Source of the DNA: a virus
Direction: 5' to 3' (one strand)
Virus record (IMG/VR): IMGVR_UViG_3300031975_001825
Location: 1 to 40,203 of that record
Length of the DNA stretch: 40,203 bases
In this document: positions 30,898 to 38,174 of the stretch, piece by piece
Position numbering within the stretch: position 1 is the stretch's first letter
Layout: the number at the start of each line of letters is the position of its first letter
The notes under the pieces: model-generated
The model's input: only the letters and a program-made list of their open reading frames with translations
Databases searched by the model: none
Told to the model about the DNA's origin: nothing
Program-made: the position numbers and the translations under genes

Positions 30898-31231
30898 ACT
30901 CTGCGAGTTCTGCGCCTGCGCCGATAGCCATTACGGCGGCTGCGAATCTGTAGAGTGCAACTGCGCGCGCGCGGCATGTCGGCGTGAGAGCGGGCGCGGA
31001 CTCGCGGAACTGCGGGACCTCGCTGACGCTGACGGGTGGAACGATGCCGATGTCATCGCCGCAAAGCGAGCTTTCAGGCTCCTGGTGACTATGGCCGAGT
31101 CGGTCGACCACATGCGACAGAGCAACGACCTGGGATGCTCGTCGCGCCTGGCCATACGTGACGGGGTGCCGTGCGGAGACTGCTCGCGCTGCATGGCCGC
31201 CCAGGTACTGCATCACCTGAGGGGCGCGTGA
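30881..31231 (+). CDS. Cys-rich early protein, unknown function
   Basis: The product has 116 residues. The ATG at 30881 has a strong GAGGAGGTG site inside the end of the previous gene. Cys cluster at the N-terminus (CEFCACAD, CESVECNCARAAC) and near the C-terminus (CGDCSRC), with a helix between. The two clusters may share zinc. It lies just before the recombination genes. Confidence 0.6.
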   Translation: MNARGELCEFCACADSHYGGCESVECNCARAACRRESGRGLAELRDLADADGWNDADVIAAKRAFRLLVTMAESVDHMRQSNDLGCSSRLAIRDGVPCGDCSRCMAAQVLHHLRGA

Positions 31232-31995
31232 CTGACGCGCTCGACGCGCTCTCGTGCGACCCGGCCGTGATGGACGCGCAGCTTGCGGAGCGGCCCGCGC
31301 GCCGAACGAACCCCTACGGCATCGGCGCGGGAGAGGTCGCCAAGGCGATGCTCTGCCTCGGACTGCGCGACATGGAGAGCGCGCCCGACTGGCTACGCAA
31401 GGAGTGCGCGCCGATGAAGCGACACGGCAACGTCCCGCGCTTCATCCTCGTGAAGGCCGGGCGCGTGGCAAAGCGCAAGATGGGCGACGCGCAGCACATC
31501 GGCGTGCGCCGCGAAGAGGAGCTTTTCGAGCGGTGGCTGCGCGAGGTCCGCGCGGGCTACCCGATGCCGCTCGACATCGACCCCGACACCGCCGTATGGG
31601 CGGGGTGGCTGCCCGACGAGTTCCCGCCGTGGCTCGACAACATGCAGCGCGCCCTGACGGTGCGCACCGATGGCTGGGCGCGCACCTGGGACGGGCGCCT
31701 AGTCACGCTCTCAATCAAGTGCGCGCGCTACGGCTACAGCAAGCCCGCATGGTGGAACGGAATCGACCGCTTGCCCTGGTACTACCAGACGCAGTGTCAG
31801 GCCGAGATGGCCGCGCTGCGCGGCAAGCACGCACTCGCGATCATCGGGTGCGGCTGGAACCGCGACGCAGACGACCCGCGCTCTGATGGCCCCGTGCGCG
31901 TGCTGCGCGAGGACCGCGACGAGTGCGCGATCGAGGAGGTCCGCGGTGCTGCTGGTGCGGCATGGGCGGCCATCCAAAAGCTACGCGCGGCCTAG
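31228..31995 (+). CDS. YqaJ-like (lambda exonuclease family) recombination nuclease
   Basis: The product has 255 residues from GTG 31228. It follows the YqaJ order: IGAGEVAKAMLCLG (about 32-45), VRREEELFERWL (about 93-104), a TDG motif (Asp148), LSIKCA (161-166) and WYYQTQCQAEMA (about 185-196). Such 5'-3' exonucleases resect DNA ends for single-strand annealing. At the core D...ExK motif the Glu is replaced by Ser162 while Lys164 remains, so activity is uncertain. The next two genes (Sak4-like ATPase and SSB) are the usual partners. Confidence 0.75.
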   Translation: MTDALDALSCDPAVMDAQLAERPARRTNPYGIGAGEVAKAMLCLGLRDMESAPDWLRKECAPMKRHGNVPRFILVKAGRVAKRKMGDAQHIGVRREEELFERWLREVRAGYPMPLDIDPDTAVWAGWLPDEFPPWLDNMQRALTVRTDGWARTWDGRLVTLSIKCARYGYSKPAWWNGIDRLPWYYQTQCQAEMAALRGKHALAIIGCGWNRDADDPRSDGPVRVLREDRDECAIEEVRGAAGAAWAAIQKLRAA

Positions 31996-32018
31996 AGGGG
32001 TCGCGCCAGGAGAGAGAG

Positions 32019-32963
32019 ATGCAGACGACACAAGCAACGAACGGGAGCAGCGGCAAGCGGAGGATGATCCTCGCCGCGGTGACGAAGGGGCGGCAGGTGC
32101 GCCCGCAGCGGGTGGTCATCTACGGGCCGCACGGTGTGGGTAAGTCCACCTTCGCAGCGGACGCGCCAGATCCGATCTTCCTGCCCGCCGAGCACGGCAC
32201 CGACCACCTCGACATCGCACGCTTCCCGCTCGTCACGTCGTGGCGTGACGCCACCGATGCGATCGAGACGCTGCGCACAGAGGAGCACGCCTATCGCACG
32301 GCCGCACTCGACACCATCGACGCGCTAGAGCCGCACGTCTGGGCGCACACCTGCGCGACCAAGCGCAACGGCGACAAGCGCGCTGAGCACATCGAAGACT
32401 ACGGCTTCGCGAAGGGCTACATCTACGCGCTGGAGCCGTGGCAGTCGCTCCTCGAGCGGCTCGACGCCCTCGTGGACGAGCGCGGGATGAACGTCGTTCT
32501 CATCGCGCACGCACAGGTATCGACCTTCAAGAGCCCCGACACCGAGGACTTTCAGAGGTACAGCCTCAAGTTGCATCACAAGGCAAGCGCGCTCATCAGC
32601 GAGTGGGCAGATCACGTGCTCTTTGCGACGCACGAGACGCTGACGCACAAGCAGAACAACCGCGCCAAGGGCATCAGCACGGGAAACCGGCTGATCTACA
32701 CCGAGCGCACGGCGGCCTATGACGCGAAGAACCGCGGCGGGCTGCCGTCCTCTCTGCCGCTCTCGTGGGAAGCGTTCTTCACCGCGCTTGGCGGCGAGGC
32801 TCCCGAGGTGTGGCGCGACCGCATCGCGGCACTCGTGGAGCGTGCGACTCCCGAGCTTGCGGCGAAGGTCACAGCGACGGTTGCCGATGCGGGCGAGGAC
32901 TCCGCGCGGCTGGCGAAGATTCACAACAGGCTGAGCGCGGTGCTCAAGGAGAGTGGACGATGA
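32019..32963 (+). CDS. Sak4-like RecA-fold ATPase for recombination
   Basis: The product has 314 residues, ATG 32019 after AGGAGAGAG. The single-domain RecA-type core shows Walker A GPHGVGKS (36-43), a Walker B strand MNVVLIAHAQV near residue 160, and the PF13479 AAA_24-like pattern of phage Sak4 proteins. Sak4 proteins help strand annealing with a cognate SSB. The SSB-like gene follows with a four-base overlap, and the exonuclease precedes, so a three-gene recombination set is likely. Confidence 0.8.
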   Translation: MQTTQATNGSSGKRRMILAAVTKGRQVRPQRVVIYGPHGVGKSTFAADAPDPIFLPAEHGTDHLDIARFPLVTSWRDATDAIETLRTEEHAYRTAALDTIDALEPHVWAHTCATKRNGDKRAEHIEDYGFAKGYIYALEPWQSLLERLDALVDERGMNVVLIAHAQVSTFKSPDTEDFQRYSLKLHHKASALISEWADHVLFATHETLTHKQNNRAKGISTGNRLIYTERTAAYDAKNRGGLPSSLPLSWEAFFTALGGEAPEVWRDRIAALVERATPELAAKVTATVADAGEDSARLAKIHNRLSAVLKESGR

Positions 32964-33499
32964 TTTCGGCAGGACGACACAAGGCGCGGGCGGTCGAGGG
33001 TGCGCTGGGCATGACCGGCACCGGCAAGGAGCAGGTCGGGGTGATGATGGAGATCACCGCGGGTGAGCACGCGGGCGAGACCATCACCTGGTATGGCTTC
33101 TTCACCGAGAAGACGATCGAGCGCACGATGGAGTCGCTGCGTCACATGGGGTGGAGTGGTGACGACCTCTCCGACCTGACCGGCATCGACGCCAACGAGG
33201 TCACGATCGTGATCGAGCACGAGACGGGCGACGACGGCAAGGAGCGCGCGCGCGTCAAGTGGGTCAACGCTGGCGGCGGCGGACTCGCGATGCGCGATGT
33301 GATGGACGCAGACGCGGCGAAGGCGTTCGCGCAGCGCATGAAGGGCGCGGCCATCGCTTCGCGCCAAGCCATGGGCGCGCCGCCCGCGCAGCGGTCGAAC
33401 GGAGGCGGTCAACGTGGCGGCTACGGCAGCGGGAGCGGTGGCTCGCGCGGCGGCTACGACGACGACCCCGGCCCGGATGACCGGGACATTCCCTTCTGA
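32960..33499 (+). CDS. Single-stranded DNA-binding protein-like (DUF669 type)
   Basis: The product has 179 residues. The N-terminal 110 are beta-rich with VGVMMEITAGEHAGETITWYG, a pattern of the DUF669 family found in phage recombination sets. Then comes a Gly/Ser/Arg linker (about 140-165) and the acidic end DDRDIPF, the SSB tail that recruits partner proteins. It probably coats single strands made by the exonuclease and loads the Sak4-like ATPase. Confidence 0.8.
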   Translation: MISAGRHKARAVEGALGMTGTGKEQVGVMMEITAGEHAGETITWYGFFTEKTIERTMESLRHMGWSGDDLSDLTGIDANEVTIVIEHETGDDGKERARVKWVNAGGGGLAMRDVMDADAAKAFAQRMKGAAIASRQAMGAPPAQRSNGGGQRGGYGSGSGGSRGGYDDDPGPDDRDIPF

Positions 33500-33588
33500 C
33501 TGAGCAAGTGAGTCAGCGCCCGCACCGACCGCTCGCGCGGTGAGGTGCTGCCGGAGCGATACCGGCCGGGCGCGTGGAGGTGTGAGCG
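33500..33588 (+). other. Short gap after the recombination genes
   Basis: This 89-bp gap holds a small hairpin ACCGC-TCGC-GCGGT and then the GGAGGTGTGAG ribosome site for the next gene. There is no U-tract, so it is not a typical terminator. No promoter is clear. Confidence 0.4.
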
Positions 33589-33927
33589 ATGGCGTACGAC
33601 GGACCCGACCTAGACGACCAGCTACACGCGGCGATGATGTATGGGATCGCAGAGAGCCCGGAGGGCAGACGACGCGCGTCTGTCGAACGCCTGCACTCGG
33701 CGGCGCAGCGTGTCGTGCGTCATCTGCGATCGAACGCTCCGTGGCCGTGCGCCGAGTGCGGGCGAAAGCGGCCAGCGGACCCGCTGCGACTGCTTGAGAC
33801 CACGCTTGAGGGCGGGGTGCCCATCGTTGGCCGCGGCCCGATCTTGCACGGCTGCTCAGCGTGCAACGCGCGCGACGCGCTCGACGGGCTACACGAGGCG
33901 CTTGACGCCTTCACGAGCAAGCCGTGA
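33589..33927 (+). CDS. Small protein with zinc-type Cys pairs, unknown function
   Basis: The product has 112 residues. CAEC (about 54-57) and CSAC (about 89-92) stand 32 residues apart and may bind one zinc ion. The region between is a helix and short strands. It has its own ribosome site (GGAGG). The C-terminal helix ends the protein. Function unknown. Confidence 0.6.
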   Translation: MAYDGPDLDDQLHAAMMYGIAESPEGRRRASVERLHSAAQRVVRHLRSNAPWPCAECGRKRPADPLRLLETTLEGGVPIVGRGPILHGCSACNARDALDGLHEALDAFTSKP

Positions 33928-34490
33928 CTGACGACGTGACATCACTGGCGGCGCAGTGCGAGCGGCTACGGGCTGAGTTGGCGGCGGAGCGCAACCAGCA
34001 CGCGCTCGCACGTGTGGCGCTGGCGGCTCGGGAGCGCGAGCGAGACCAGGCGCGCGCTGAGCTGGCGGACGTGACGCGCGAGCGGGACGCGCTCCAGCGG
34101 CACTACGACGCGGCAGCGCCGGAGCACAATCTGCTCGCGCTGCTCGACCTGTATTGGGAGCGCGAGGAAGACGCGACCGCCGAGCGAGACCAGGCGCGCG
34201 CTGAGCTGGCGGCGGCGCAGACGGACGCGGCCGAGTGGGCGCGGGAGGCGGCGTCGCTGCGGGCGCAGCTCGCGCGGCTGATGATGAGCGACAGGCTCTG
34301 GAGCGCAGCGCTCGCCGTCTCGCGGGAAGCGCGCGACCAACTGCGCTCTCAGCTCGAGCTCGCGCGCACGTGGGGCGCTGAGGTCTGCCGGGAGCGCGAC
34401 GCGCTGGAGCACGCGCTGGCAACGCTGGAGGTTGCCACCGGCTACACCGTCGTCGTGGGTCGCGACGTTGTTGTGGGGTGGCAGCGGTGA
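33924..34490 (+). CDS. Coiled-coil protein with internal duplication
   Basis: The product has 188 residues, nearly all coiled coil (about 5-165), with many Arg, Glu and Ala. The word RDQARAELA occurs twice, coded by a perfect 32-bp DNA repeat. The tail (ATGYTVVVGRDVVVGW) is beta-like and may anchor or cap the rod. GTG start. Many phage coiled coils act as spacers or assembly guides; here it lies far from virion genes. Confidence 0.6.
   Translation: MTDDVTSLAAQCERLRAELAAERNQHALARVALAARERERDQARAELADVTRERDALQRHYDAAAPEHNLLALLDLYWEREEDATAERDQARAELAAAQTDAAEWAREAASLRAQLARLMMSDRLWSAALAVSREARDQLRSQLELARTWGAEVCRERDALEHALATLEVATGYTVVVGRDVVVGWQR
34037..34068 (+). repeat. 32-bp direct repeat, copy 1
   Basis: The 32 bases at 34037-34068 equal those at 34181-34212. 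Starts are 144 bp apart, which is 48 codons, so the frame is kept. The repeat codes for the end of one heptad unit and suggests recent duplication or repair in the rod. Confidence 0.9.
34181..34212 (+). repeat. 32-bp direct repeat, copy 2
   Basis: This is the second copy of the repeat at 34037-34068, with no mismatch. Recombination between the copies would delete exactly 48 residues and leave the gene open. Confidence 0.9.
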
Positions 34491-34675
34491 CCCACGATCA
34501 CGACCCCGACGAGGCGGACGCCACCTGGTGGGAGGACGACGCCGAGGGTTGGCGCGAGTGGGAGCGCGAGCGAGCAGCGACGGCCGAGCACGAGCGGCTT
34601 GCTGCGAGGGCAGCCGAGCTTTTCCGCGCAGCCGGGCGGCCGGTGCCGGCGTGGGTGACGGAGGTGCAGCGGTGA
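34487..34675 (+). CDS. Small acidic Trp-rich protein, unknown function
   Basis: The product has 62 residues. It has an acidic His/Asp head, a WWEDDAEGWREW segment, and a helical C-terminal half. GTG start overlapping the coiled-coil gene stop. It precedes the excisionase gene. No family recognised. Confidence 0.5.
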   Translation: MTHDHDPDEADATWWEDDAEGWREWERERAATAEHERLAARAAELFRAAGRPVPAWVTEVQR

Positions 34676-35172
34676 CCGCCGCGCGCACGCTGACGGACGC
34701 GGACACGTGGCTCGACGCGCACGAGGCCGCGACGTACACGGGGCTATCCGGGTCCCGGCTGCGCGACCTGGCGCGAGCGGGCGAGCTCCGCGAAGATGGG
34801 CGTGGCGCGCGTGGGATCCGCATGTGGAGGCGGTCCACGCTGGACGCGTGGTTTGTACGGAGGCGGGACGATGGCGAAGAGGCGAGACACGAAGCCGACC
34901 AGGTACCCAGGGATCGCGTCGACCGAGGGCGGGCACGTGGTGCGGGCGCGGGTGCGCGACCCACGGACGGGCCGCGAGCGCGACCTAAGCCGGTTCGTGG
35001 CGGGCAGCCTGCGCGACGCAAGGCGGGCACAGGACGAGATGCGCACGGAGGTGCGCGAGCTGGGGACAGTGTCGCGGACGCGATTGAGCGCATACGCGGA
35101 ACAGTGGCTCGAGCGAAAGGCGGGAACGCTACGGCCGCACACGCTGGCCAGGTACGCGGTGGCGCTGACTGA
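34672..35172 (+). CDS. Excisionase-like HTH protein; frame overlaps integrase
   Basis: The GTG at 34672 starts a MerR/excisionase-type HTH: LDAHEAATYTGLSGSRLRDLARAGEL (about 14-39), wing REDGRGARGIRMWRRSTLDAW. The domain is finished by about residue 65, yet the frame has no stop until 35172, so the protein would have 166 residues and run 302 bases inside the integrase gene in another frame. That extension is Arg/Gly/Ala-rich, as expected of shadow sequence. Excisionase bends DNA to direct prophage excision. The domain is clear; the real C-terminus is not. Confidence 0.7.
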   Translation: MTAARTLTDADTWLDAHEAATYTGLSGSRLRDLARAGELREDGRGARGIRMWRRSTLDAWFVRRRDDGEEARHEADQVPRDRVDRGRARGAGAGARPTDGPRARPKPVRGGQPARRKAGTGRDAHGGARAGDSVADAIERIRGTVARAKGGNATAAHAGQVRGGAD

Positions 35173-36043
35173 GCACATCTTCCCGACGCTCGGGGAATGG
35201 TACCTCGATGCGCTCACACCGGACGCGATCGTTGCGTGGCTAGGCGACATGCAGAGCAAGACGCACGACGGCCGCCCGTACAACCCGCGCACCATCAACG
35301 GCTGGCTCCGCGTGCTGCGGACGATGCTGGCCGACGCGTTCGTGGAACGCCGCCTCGGCCCATCGCCAGCGTCGCGCGTCCACCAGCTCACGGAGGCGCC
35401 CGTCTACACCGACGAGGATCCGAACATCCTCAGCGCCGAGGACTTGGGCGCGCTGCTCCTGGCGCTGCGCGAGCGCTCGCCCGTGTGGTTCGCGCTGTTC
35501 ACGACCAAGGCCATGCTGGGCTTGAGGACGTCCGAGGTGACCGCGCTCAAGTGGAGCGACATCGACGGCGACACGCTCAAGGTGCAGCGGTCCGCGGTGC
35601 GGGGTCACGTGGACGAGCGCACGAAGACGAAGCGCACGCGCTCGCTGCCGATGCCGCCCGCCGTGGTCGCGGTGCTGGCCGAGCAGCGGGCGCGCCTCGA
35701 AGCGGCCGCGCGCGCCGCCTCACAGGCTCGCGGCGAGATCGTGCCGTGCTCGCGCTGGGTGTTCCCGAGCGCGACCGACGCGCCGCGCTACGGCTCGACG
35801 CTGGCCAAGCCGTTGCGGGCCGCGATGAGGGCTGCCGGGCTCGAGCGCCGGCTCACGCCGCACGGCCTGCGACGCACGCTCAACGACGTGCTGCGGCTGG
35901 TCGCGAGCGCCGACGTGCAGCGCGCGATCGTGGGGCACTCGTCGGAGAAGATGAGCGAGCACTATTCGTGGGTGACGCCATCGGAGCGGGCCGGTGCGAT
36001 CGCGCGGGTGGCCGATGTGGTGAAGCTGGAGGCGAAGCGATGA
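34871..36043 (+). CDS. int: Tyrosine-recombinase integrase
   Basis: The ATG at 34871 follows GGAGGCGGG and gives 390 residues; longer frames begin in shadow sequence. An arm-binding N-terminus (about 1-60) and a SAM-like core-binding domain (about 70-165) precede the catalytic domain. All catalytic residues are present: Arg219 (GLRTSE), Lys254, His331 and Arg334 (TPHGLRRT), His356 (VGHSS) and the nucleophile Tyr365 (SEHYSW). The enzyme joins attP to a host attB. The tRNA-like core lies right behind the gene, as in most tRNA-targeting phages. Confidence 0.95.
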   Translation: MAKRRDTKPTRYPGIASTEGGHVVRARVRDPRTGRERDLSRFVAGSLRDARRAQDEMRTEVRELGTVSRTRLSAYAEQWLERKAGTLRPHTLARYAVALTEHIFPTLGEWYLDALTPDAIVAWLGDMQSKTHDGRPYNPRTINGWLRVLRTMLADAFVERRLGPSPASRVHQLTEAPVYTDEDPNILSAEDLGALLLALRERSPVWFALFTTKAMLGLRTSEVTALKWSDIDGDTLKVQRSAVRGHVDERTKTKRTRSLPMPPAVVAVLAEQRARLEAAARAASQARGEIVPCSRWVFPSATDAPRYGSTLAKPLRAAMRAAGLERRLTPHGLRRTLNDVLRLVASADVQRAIVGHSSEKMSEHYSWVTPSERAGAIARVADVVKLEAKR

Positions 36044-36049
36044 CGGGGA

Positions 36050-36063
36050 ACTTGCGGGGTACC
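36050..36063 (+). repeat. 14-bp repeat flanking attP, left copy
   Basis: ACTTGCGGGGTACC here and at 36236-36249 is identical. The two copies flank the tRNA-like core at unequal distance. They are candidates for arm-type integrase sites. Confidence 0.7.
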
Positions 36064-36089
36064 GCCGGCACCCCATCGACGAATCGGCA

Positions 36090-36136
36090 AGCGGGAGAAG
36101 GGATTCGAACCCTCGACGTCAACCTTGGCAAGGCTG
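36090..36136 (-). other. attP core: 3' half of tRNA-Gly(GCC)
   Basis: On the minus strand the sequence folds as a tRNA from the anticodon arm to the acceptor end: stem CAGCC, loop TTGCCAA with anticodon GCC, stem GGTTG, variable ACGTC, T-arm with TTCGAAT, acceptor strand CTCCCGC and discriminator T. The 5' acceptor strand and a proper D-arm are missing, so it is not a gene. Phages that insert in tRNA genes carry this 3' part to restore the host gene. It lies 47 bp behind the integrase stop. Confidence 0.9.
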
Positions 36137-36183
36137 CACCCGCTGAACAAACGGCGCGTGATTCGCGCGAAACCAGCGGCGAA

Positions 36184-36223
36184 AGTGACGGCCGGTGACG
36201 GTGGCTGACGGCGAGCGACGGCC
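36184..36223 (+). repeat. Four 10-bp phased repeats beside attP
   Basis: YGACG recurs at exactly 10-bp steps (36186, 36196, 36206, 36216) within units like AGTGACGGCC. Phasing at one helical turn puts all copies on one DNA face, suiting cooperative binding by excisionase or integrase. Confidence 0.65.
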
Positions 36224-36235
36224 AGCGCGCGGGGG

Positions 36236-36249
36236 ACTTGCGGGGTACC
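36236..36249 (+). repeat. 14-bp repeat flanking attP, right copy
   Basis: This is the second copy of ACTTGCGGGGTACC, 186 bp after the first and in the same direction. Confidence 0.7.
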
Positions 36250-36280
36250 AGATGACGGGCCGAGGCCCACGGAGGGTGAG

Positions 36281-36493
36281 ATGAGCAGCAAGAGCACAAG
36301 CGAACTGTGTGGGCCGGTGAGCCACGACGAGGCCCAGGAGATCGCGCTCCGCTTCGTGGATGGGCACTTCGGCAACGACAACGAGCGGCCCCGGGTGAGC
36401 ATCCCAGCGAACCCGAGGCGCGACGATGACCTGCGCCTGTTGGCCTACATCGAGCAGCAGCGCGCCACCGGAGGCAGCGATGCCGAGCGATGA
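36281..36493 (+). CDS. Small protein behind attP, unknown function
   Basis: The product has 70 residues, ATG after GGAGGGTGAG. It has helix SHDEAQEIALRFVDGHFG (about 14-31), then a polar segment and a final helix. It is acidic and lacks known motifs. In the prophage it would lie at the other end from the integrase, so it may be expressed in the lysogen. Confidence 0.6.
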   Translation: MSSKSTSELCGPVSHDEAQEIALRFVDGHFGNDNERPRVSIPANPRRDDDLRLLAYIEQQRATGGSDAER

Positions 36494-36812
36494 CCGCGAG
36501 CCGCGGGTGACGTGGACGGCGCGACTGATTCCGCGAGACATCCCCGTCGCGGAGCTTGAGGCAGCCGCGAAGGCCGCGGATGCCGCCGCGTACCGGCGCG
36601 CGCGCCGGTGGCTCGTGCCGCCCGCCGACCGCGAGGCAGCGATGTCCGCGCTGCTCGACGTGGTGGAGGCTGCGGAGGTGTGCGCCGGGTGTCGGCTGCG
36701 CGGCCTGCGCACGGCGCATCCGGGGTGCCGCTGCGAGGGATGCGTGCTGCGGCGCGCCCTCGACGCGTGGCGGGGTGAGACGGCGGACGGAGGCAGCGAT
36801 GACGAGAGCTGA
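36480..36812 (+). CDS. Small Cys-containing protein, unknown function
   Basis: The ATG at 36480 (ribosome site GGAGGC) gives 110 residues. Helices in the first 70 residues lead to CAGCRLRG, CRCEGC, a possible single zinc site. It overlaps the previous gene by 14 bases. Function unknown. Confidence 0.6.
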   Translation: MPSDDREPRVTWTARLIPRDIPVAELEAAAKAADAAAYRRARRWLVPPADREAAMSALLDVVEAAEVCAGCRLRGLRTAHPGCRCEGCVLRRALDAWRGETADGGSDDES

Positions 36813-37173
36813 GCGAATCGAGGCGGCGGCGCGTGCGCTGGCGCGCTATTATGACACGGCGATCGGGCCGCTTGAGGTCATCGGGGGCCACGTCGCCGAG
36901 CTTGAGGCGGCGCTCGCGTCACCCGCCGCGCCCGAGGCCGCGCCGGCTGGCTGGGTGGACGTGGAGATCCCCGTGCGCCTCATCCTCGACCGCGACCATG
37001 TGATGTTAGAGCCGGAGCGCGTGAGCGTGCGGCTGCCCGCGGACTCTCGCGCGTTCCGCGGCCACTATATCGCCATCCGCGCGCGCGTGCCCCTGCCGCC
37101 AGCGCCGGCCGTCGTGCAGGGTGCTATCGTCGAAGCGCCCGCGCTGGTCGCGGCAGCGAGCGAGGAGGGGTGA
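36799..37173 (+). CDS. Small protein, unknown function
   Basis: The product has 124 residues. An N-terminal helix (1-45) leads to a beta-rich domain (WVDVEIPVRLILDRDHVMLEPERVSV). Its ribosome region repeats that of the previous gene (CGGAGGCAGCGATG). No family recognised. Confidence 0.6.
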   Translation: MTRAERIEAAARALARYYDTAIGPLEVIGGHVAELEAALASPAAPEAAPAGWVDVEIPVRLILDRDHVMLEPERVSVRLPADSRAFRGHYIAIRARVPLPPAPAVVQGAIVEAPALVAAASEEG

Positions 37174-37457
37174 TGGACTGGACACGCGCGATGCTGGCTG
37201 CGATAGCTGATGACGATGACAACGTGCGCGACGCCGGGTGCGGGTACCTCGGCGTGCGCTGCCCGCGCTGTCTCCGCGCGCGGCTAGAGAACCTCGGCCG
37301 TGGATCGGCAGATGGCCCGCGCTGCGAGAAGTGCGGCTGGAAGGCCGACGATGCGCCGGAGTGGCCCGCCGTGCGCGCGTGGGTCACCACTGGGCACGGG
37401 CACCCGGACGACCACGGGCCGCGTGCCCTGTCGCGCCTAAACGCGGCCCGCGCTTAG
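37173..37457 (+). CDS. Small zinc-ribbon protein, last gene of rightward unit
   Basis: The product has 94 residues. CPRC and CEKCGW (about 29-32 and 50-55) form a zinc ribbon with a Gly/Arg loop. The ATG overlaps the previous stop; an in-frame GTG lies one codon before. It converges with the endolysin with 33 bp between stops, where no terminator hairpin is clear. Confidence 0.6.
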   Translation: MDWTRAMLAAIADDDDNVRDAGCGYLGVRCPRCLRARLENLGRGSADGPRCEKCGWKADDAPEWPAVRAWVTTGHGHPDDHGPRALSRLNAARA

Positions 37458-37490
37458 AATCTCAATGATTCCGCGGAGCGTCAACGCGGC

Positions 37491-38174
37491 CTATACGCGC
37501 GCCCACCCCGCGCCCGCTAGCGCGTCGCAGAGCAGACCCGCGGCGTCGACCTTCCGCGTGGACGCGCTGTGCAGGTGCTCCGCGCCGCCACGCCAGCGCC
37601 GAGCCTCGGCCCGCGTCATGCGGCCGGCGGCAGCCGGGACCACGCGCGGGATCGGCAGGTGCGCGGTCAGCGTCTCGGCGAGCCGGACCCACGCGGCGAT
37701 CTGCTCGTCGGGTGGCTCGTAGACGCGCACGCCTCGGCCGGCCACGCGCCGGGGCAACACGCCCCCGCCCTGGTAGCCGAGCCTGCGCGCCTGCCTCTCG
37801 GTGCCGGGCCAGCAGAGCTCCACGCCGACGCCGCGCCGGTTCCAGTCGCGGCTGACATGGATGGTGCCGTGCGCGAGGTCCGCCGTCTGGTGCGTGATGC
37901 CGTCCGCGCCGATGATGAAATGCACGCCGACCGCCATCGGCGAGCCGTCCTCGCGTAGCCGGGCCTTCATGGCGCGCACGACCCTGCACGCCGAGTCGGG
38001 CCCGGTGTGCATCCGGCCGCCGGTCCAGTGGCCGACGAGCACCTCGGGCGCGTCCACCGTGCGCTCGCAGGTGCCGCGCTCGCCGTCTGCCCACCATGCC
38101 GCGGGGTCGCGCATCACCCAGCCGGTACCGGGCAGCGCGGTGCCGCGGTAGAGGATGCCGGTTGCGGTCGTCAC
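37491..38174 (-). CDS. Endolysin: N-acetylmuramoyl-L-alanine amidase (Amidase_2 / T7 lysozyme type)
   Basis: A GTG at 38174 gives 227 residues. The zinc amidase domain is visible: VGHWTGG with His49, GVHFIIGADG and a conserved TIHVSRDWNRRGVGVEL core (about 104-120), and HLHSASTRKVDAAG at 200-213, with a zinc His (200 or 202), catalytic Lys208 and Asp210. The enzyme cuts the bond between muramic acid and the peptide. There is no signal peptide or anchor, so it should need the holin. It is the last gene of the leftward unit. Confidence 0.9.
   Translation of the reverse strand: MTTATGILYRGTALPGTGWVMRDPAAWWADGERGTCERTVDAPEVLVGHWTGGRMHTGPDSACRVVRAMKARLREDGSPMAVGVHFIIGADGITHQTADLAHGTIHVSRDWNRRGVGVELCWPGTERQARRLGYQGGGVLPRRVAGRGVRVYEPPDEQIAAWVRLAETLTAHLPIPRVVPAAAGRMTRAEARRWRGGAEHLHSASTRKVDAAGLLCDALAGAGWARV

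Noticed and set aside
34028-34212. Transposon or duplication boundary in the coiled-coil gene
   Set aside because: Only a 32-bp in-frame repeat is present, with no transposase, inverted ends or target duplication.
36090-36160. Functional tRNA-Gly gene
   Set aside because: The 3' half folds well, but the 5' acceptor strand and a paired D-arm are missing. It is an attP core.
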